DNA of 8,943 nt from Anaerolineae bacterium (GTDB lineage Bacteria > Chloroflexota > Anaerolineae > JAFGEY01), in assembly GCA_016931365.1 (NCBI GenBank), contig JAFGEY010000291.1:1-8943 (forward strand), written 5' to 3'. Below the pieces are notes generated by a model. The model was not told where the DNA came from and ran no database searches. It was given only the letters and a program-made list of their open reading frames with translations. Below are positions 7,065-8,943 of this stretch, piece after piece; positions within the stretch are counted from its first letter, which is position 1, and the number at the start of each line of letters is the position of its first letter. A program made the position numbers and the translations under genes.

Positions 7065-7248
7065 ATTGTCTCCAATAAATTTTTTTTGCGACGCTAATGG
7101 GGGCATAACAACGTCTTGGCAAAACGCACACTATCCGTCCGTGCTCCAATCACACCTTGGGTGCACTCGCTCTCCGGCGCAATCGCCTGTTCCAGCACCC
7201 AATGCGCCCCGATGGGCGGGACACGGGCACGCCGACCGACAAGAAGCA
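7065..7248. other. 184-base spacer between vapC and the M41-like gene
   Basis: This is the longest stretch of the window without a supported gene. A minus-strand frame of 60 codons (7276 to 7094) crosses it, but it would start with TTG inside vapC, has no match I recognise and is probably not a gene. The A/T-rich run just upstream of the M41-like start (7073-7088) carries its ribosome site. I see no convincing -35/-10 pair, tRNA or rho-independent terminator. As the only large gap, it is the likeliest place for an internal promoter; that is inference. Confidence 0.5.
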
Positions 7249-7656
7249 TCAGGGTGACGCCTCCCAATCCTCCCAACGCAAACCCGGCACACGGTCAAAC
7301 TCGCGCGTATTATGGGTGATCAAGGTCACTTGATACGCCACGGCGATAGCCGCAATCATCATGTCATTCGGGCCAATCGGCGTCCCTTGCTGCTCTACTT
7401 GCACCCGGATTTGCCCATAATATTCTGCAGCCCGGTCATCGAAAGCCAATGACACAAAACGATCGATAAATTCGCGTATTCTGGTGATGTTTTGTATCGA
7501 TTGGCGGCTTTTTAAGGCACCATAGAACAACTCGGCGCGCACCACCGAACACAACACAATATCCTGGGGTTGCGCAGCGACAAGGTGCTGCCGGATGGAT
7601 TCTGACTGCCCGTTGAGGTGCTTGATGCACACATTGGTATCCAGCAGATAGGTCAT
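7249..7656 (-). CDS. vapC: VapC-like PIN-domain ribonuclease toxin
   Basis: VapC toxins are Mg2+-dependent endoribonucleases that cut tRNA or rRNA and are held inactive by a partner antitoxin. The 135-residue length is typical. The start MTYLLDTNVCIKHLNG gives the first acidic residue (Asp6), SVVRAELFYGALKS the second (Glu42), and IGPNDMMIAAIA the third (Asp98). LITHNTREFDRVPGLRWEDW near the end is the usual last strand and loop of the FitB/VapC group. All active-site acids are kept, so the toxin looks functional. The ATG overlaps the antitoxin TGA (ATGA), and GAGG lies about 7 bases upstream within the antitoxin gene. The target RNA cannot be predicted. Confidence 0.93.
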   Translation of the reverse strand: MTYLLDTNVCIKHLNGQSESIRQHLVAAQPQDIVLCSVVRAELFYGALKSRQSIQNITRIREFIDRFVSLAFDDRAAEYYGQIRVQVEQQGTPIGPNDMMIAAIAVAYQVTLITHNTREFDRVPGLRWEDWEASP

Positions 7657-7901
7657 TGCATCGCCTCGCGCACCTCGTATGTACCTTGTGGGCCGCGCTC
7701 AAGCGGCGTCGCGGCCAGACAGCCAAAAGTAGTCTGCACAAAAGCCTGCCACTCGGTCATTTGGGCCGCTTGCCGGGTTTCTGCAACCGACGCGACGTCC
7801 TCCAACGGCTCGGCCAAAGCACGGATGATTTTGTGGAGGACCTCCAAATACTCATCCGGTAATGCGTCGATCTCGGTTTTAAGTAAAGCGCGTGTCGTCA
7901 T
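7653..7901 (-). CDS. VapB-like antitoxin
   Basis: The 82-residue protein directly precedes and overlaps the PIN toxin gene by 4 bases, the usual antitoxin-toxin order. The N-terminal half (LLKTEIDALPDEYLEVLHKI, then IRALAEP) has the L-x-x-E-I-x-x-LP helical pattern of DUF2281-type antitoxins rather than the AbrB swapped-hairpin seen in classical VapB. The C-terminal half (EWQAFVQTTFGCLAATPLER) would wrap the toxin. A near-perfect AGGAGGT ribosome site stands 5 bases before the ATG at 7901, stronger than that of the toxin, as expected for an antitoxin that must be in excess. The family call is by context and pattern and is less sure than the toxin. Autoregulation is likely by analogy; no operator palindrome was found in the 30 bases upstream. 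Confidence 0.75.
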   Translation of the reverse strand: MTTRALLKTEIDALPDEYLEVLHKIIRALAEPLEDVASVAETRQAAQMTEWQAFVQTTFGCLAATPLERGPQGTYEVREAMQ

Positions 7902-7905
7902 TCAT

Positions 7906-7912
7906 ACCTCCT
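7906..7912 (-). promoter_or_regulatory. Strong Shine-Dalgarno of the VapB-like antitoxin
   Basis: The minus strand reads AGGAGGT immediately before TATGAATGACG. The ATG at 7901 lies 5 bases after AGGAGG. An out-of-frame ATG at 7905 is closer and overlaps it, but opens no supported frame, so the start at 7901 is preferred. Confidence 0.8.
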
Positions 7913-7931
7913 GGCGCGAATAGAGCCAAAA

Positions 7932-8249
7932 TCACCTTACCCCGCCGCGTTCTGGTTGTCTTGATTCCAGCCAGCGTTCGAGCGATTGTGGGCTTTCGGT
8001 TGATGGTTTCCCTGCCAGGATATTTTCAACGCTAATGTCTTCATCAAGATCTGACCAGTGAATGCCCTCTCCCTTGCCAATTAGTCGCCAATGACTGCGC
8101 TCGTCTGGAGTACCGTGCCACAGACGTGGATACCAGGCAAGGGGTACAGAAATGGTGCGCCCATCGGCCAAATCGATAGTCAATGTATCTTGAGTAATTT
8201 TAACATCCTGTACTTCTGGAGAGCGGATATCAATTACCAAAGTACTCAT
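7932..8249 (-). CDS. DUF2442 family protein
   Basis: The protein has 105 residues. The core LTIDLADGRTISVPLAWYPR (residues 23-42) followed by WRLIGKGEGIHWSDLDEDIS (residues 54-73), then VENILAG, is the DUF2442 signature. DUF2442 proteins are small and often sit beside DUF4160, as here; as far as I know the pair has no proven function, but its size and coupling resemble toxin-antitoxin modules. The ATG lies inside the 3' end of the DUF4160 gene (20-base overlap), with AGGAG 5 bases before it, so translation is coupled. After the usual end of the domain (SLERWLESR) the protein carries a short extra tail (QPERGGVR) encoded by one copy of the direct repeat described at 7938-7954. The family call is firm. 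Confidence 0.9.
   Translation of the reverse strand: MSTLVIDIRSPEVQDVKITQDTLTIDLADGRTISVPLAWYPRLWHGTPDERSHWRLIGKGEGIHWSDLDEDISVENILAGKPSTESPQSLERWLESRQPERGGVR
7938..7954. repeat. Imperfect direct repeat, copy at the DUF2442 end
   Basis: Plus strand taccccgccgcgttctg. It matches 15 of 17 bases of 8472-8488 in the same orientation, 534 bases apart. It covers the last codons of DUF2442. In another minus-strand frame it encodes DNQNAAG-stop, close to the DSQNTAG-stop that ends the radical SAM protein. Confidence 0.55.
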
Positions 8250-8466
8250 ACCAACTCCTCAATAGTTCTTCTCGACTTTCCTGGACAAGTCGATACAATG
8301 TATTGACTTCCTGTCTTCGAAATCCGCTGCTTTGTTGCAGCCTCACCGGGTTCAGCCAGAATTTTGCGATATCGTCTTCCCGTTCAATGTGAACATGTGG
8401 CGGTTCGTCGCCATCTCCAGAGTAAAAGAAAAAACGATACGGTCCAGCACGCAGCACAGTGGGCAT
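8230..8466 (-). CDS. DUF4160 family protein
   Basis: The protein has 78 residues, the normal size. It starts MPTVLRAGPYRFFFYSGDGD, then EPPHVHIEREDDIAKFWLNP and ends with LLRSWYEYFGN, all hallmarks of DUF4160. The conserved PHVH with neighbouring acidic residues could bind metal or form a catalytic site, but no activity is established. It begins 4 bases after the radical SAM stop and overlaps the DUF2442 gene by 20 bases. The ribosome site is weak (GCGGGG about 8 bases before the ATG, within the end of the upstream gene). It is probably read together with DUF2442 as one module, perhaps toxin- or partner-like; that role is inference. Confidence 0.9.
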   Translation of the reverse strand: MPTVLRAGPYRFFFYSGDGDEPPHVHIEREDDIAKFWLNPVRLQQSSGFRRQEVNTLYRLVQESREELLRSWYEYFGN

Positions 8467-8470
8467 CTTG

Positions 8471-8943
8471 CTACCCCGCTGTGTTCTGACTATCCCGGCA
8501 TTGATATTCGCCTTCCGCCGCGTAGAGCGGGCAGCCGCCGCCGCAAATTTCCAGGTCGGGGCAGTCGCGGCACTCGGCGGGCAGCCAGTCTCGGTTGCGG
8601 ATCGAGTTGGCCAGCGCGCTGTCCCAGATGCTCGCCCACGGGTCGTTGAGGATGTTGCCCATCGACTGGAAGTAGCTCTGGCAGGGCAGCACGTCGCCGT
8701 TCGGCTCGACGCACATGTTGTATTTGGCCGCCGAGCAGCCCTTGACGCCCAGGTCGTGCTCCAGCGGGTTGAATTCGCAGTAGCGGGTGGGCGTGTACCA
8801 GATCAAGCGCAGGTCGTGCGCTTTGGCCCTGGCCTGCACGCGGGCCATGATCGGCTCCAGGTCGTGCTCGGGGATGCCGATGCCCACGTCGCGGCCCTTG
8901 CCGGCAAAGATCAGCCCGTTGCAGGCCACGGTGCGCACGCCCA
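8471..8943 (-). CDS. Radical SAM/SPASM protein, C-terminal part (cut by window edge)
   Basis: The frame is open to the window edge, so the N-terminal radical SAM core with its CxxxCxxC cluster lies outside; a GTG at 8938 is internal. The visible part starts GVRTVACNGLIFAGKGR, a typical late barrel strand. The SPASM domain follows: Cys in VKGCSAAKYNMCVEPNGDVLPC, then ECRDCPDLEICGGGC and a last Cys in GEYQC. This matches CxxC-x5-C-x3-C plus a distal Cys, which binds one or two auxiliary [4Fe-4S] clusters. PNGDVLPCQSYFQSMGNI and PWASIWDS are the usual accompanying motifs. Such enzymes modify peptides or proteins (PqqE, anaerobic sulfatase maturase, mycofactocin types) or act in haem pathways; no peptide substrate gene is seen in the window. 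The stop lies 4 bases before DUF4160. Confidence 0.9.
   Translation of the reverse strand, partial: GVRTVACNGLIFAGKGRDVGIGIPEHDLEPIMARVQARAKAHDLRLIWYTPTRYCEFNPLEHDLGVKGCSAAKYNMCVEPNGDVLPCQSYFQSMGNILNDPWASIWDSALANSIRNRDWLPAECRDCPDLEICGGGCPLYAAEGEYQCRDSQNTAG
8472..8488. repeat. Imperfect direct repeat, copy at the radical SAM gene end
   Basis: Plus strand taccccgctgtgttctg. It is the partner of 7938-7954 and forms the last codons of the radical SAM gene. The two differences are both transitions, and in the next ten bases outward every mismatch is also a transition, which suggests an old duplication rather than chance. Confidence 0.55.

Larger units (their letters stand above)
6240..8490. other. 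Probable accessory island of low GC with toxin-antitoxin-type modules
   Basis: Sampled 60-base stretches give about 38% (6241-6300), 42% (6361-6420), 38% (6901-6960), 38% (7441-7500) and 45% (8281-8340) GC, against 67% (5581-5640) and 68% (8581-8640) in the flanks. The vapB part is higher (63%), so the island is a mosaic. It holds DUF4160/DUF2442, VapBC and the M41-like gene. No integrase, transposase or clear terminal repeat is visible apart from the direct repeat near 7938 and 8472. The outline is my inference. Confidence 0.45.

Noticed and set aside
7065..7106. Upstream ATG at 7106 as start of the M41-like gene
   Set aside because: No ribosome site precedes it; GGAG stands 5 bases before the ATG at 7064.
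7190..7225. Short GC-rich inverted repeat as a terminator after vapC
   Set aside because: The stem is only 4-5 base pairs and no T-run follows on either strand.
7094..7276. Minus-strand frame of 60 codons in the spacer after vapC
   Set aside because: The start would be TTG inside vapC, with no family resemblance and no support beyond being open.
8936..8938. GTG at 8938 as start of the radical SAM gene
   Set aside because: The frame is open up to the window edge, and the protein there begins in the middle of a barrel strand, so the gene is simply cut.

Overview
All recognisable genes lie on the minus strand, so transcription runs from high to low coordinates. Fourteen are called, and the two at the window ends are cut. 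The sequence does not name the organism. The long Thr-Pro-rich linker after a lipoprotein signal followed by an SH3-like domain, together with a high-GC background (about 67% in sampled 60-base stretches of the flanking genes), fits a Chloroflexota (Anaerolineae-like) bacterium best. That assignment is an inference.

Layout in order of transcription. (1) 8943-8471 is the C-terminal part of a radical SAM protein with a SPASM [4Fe-4S] cysteine domain. (2) 8466-7249 holds two small two-gene modules: a DUF4160/DUF2442 pair (overlapping by 20 bases) and a VapB-like/VapC pair (PIN-domain toxin, 4-base overlap). (3) A 184-base spacer without a convincing gene is followed by 7064-6354, a stand-alone protein resembling the M41 (FtsH) peptidase domain whose HEAGH zinc motif reads REAGH. 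(4) 6378-5191 is a secreted, probably lipid-anchored GH99-like protein that keeps the E-W-H-E catalytic pair. (5) 5181-4204 is a CorA-type divalent cation channel. (6) 4184-3249 is a lipoprotein with a TP-rich stalk and an SH3b domain. (7) 3213-211 is a tightly coupled run: PduO-type cobalamin adenosyltransferase, SAM methyltransferase, membrane-anchored alpha/beta hydrolase and a TIM-barrel-like/LysM protein, joined by three successive ATGA stop/start overlaps. (8) 194-1 is the start of a DUF3467 protein.

The part from about 6240 to 8490 looks like an accessory insert. Several sampled stretches fall to 38-45% GC, it carries toxin-antitoxin-type pairs, and an imperfect direct repeat (15 of 17 bases identical) brackets the DUF4160/DUF2442 pair exactly. 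The repeat coincides with the 3' end of the radical SAM gene, so the pair may have entered at that gene end. The GC change on the other side falls inside the signal-peptide coding part of the GH99-like gene.

Functional links between the genes are mostly not evident. The CorA, lipoprotein, cobalamin, methyltransferase and hydrolase genes are probably co-transcribed, but they do not form a pathway I recognise. The best candidates for something poorly described are the REAGH pseudo-M41 protein, the DUF4160/DUF2442 module with its flanking repeats, and the TIM-barrel/LysM protein without a signal peptide.
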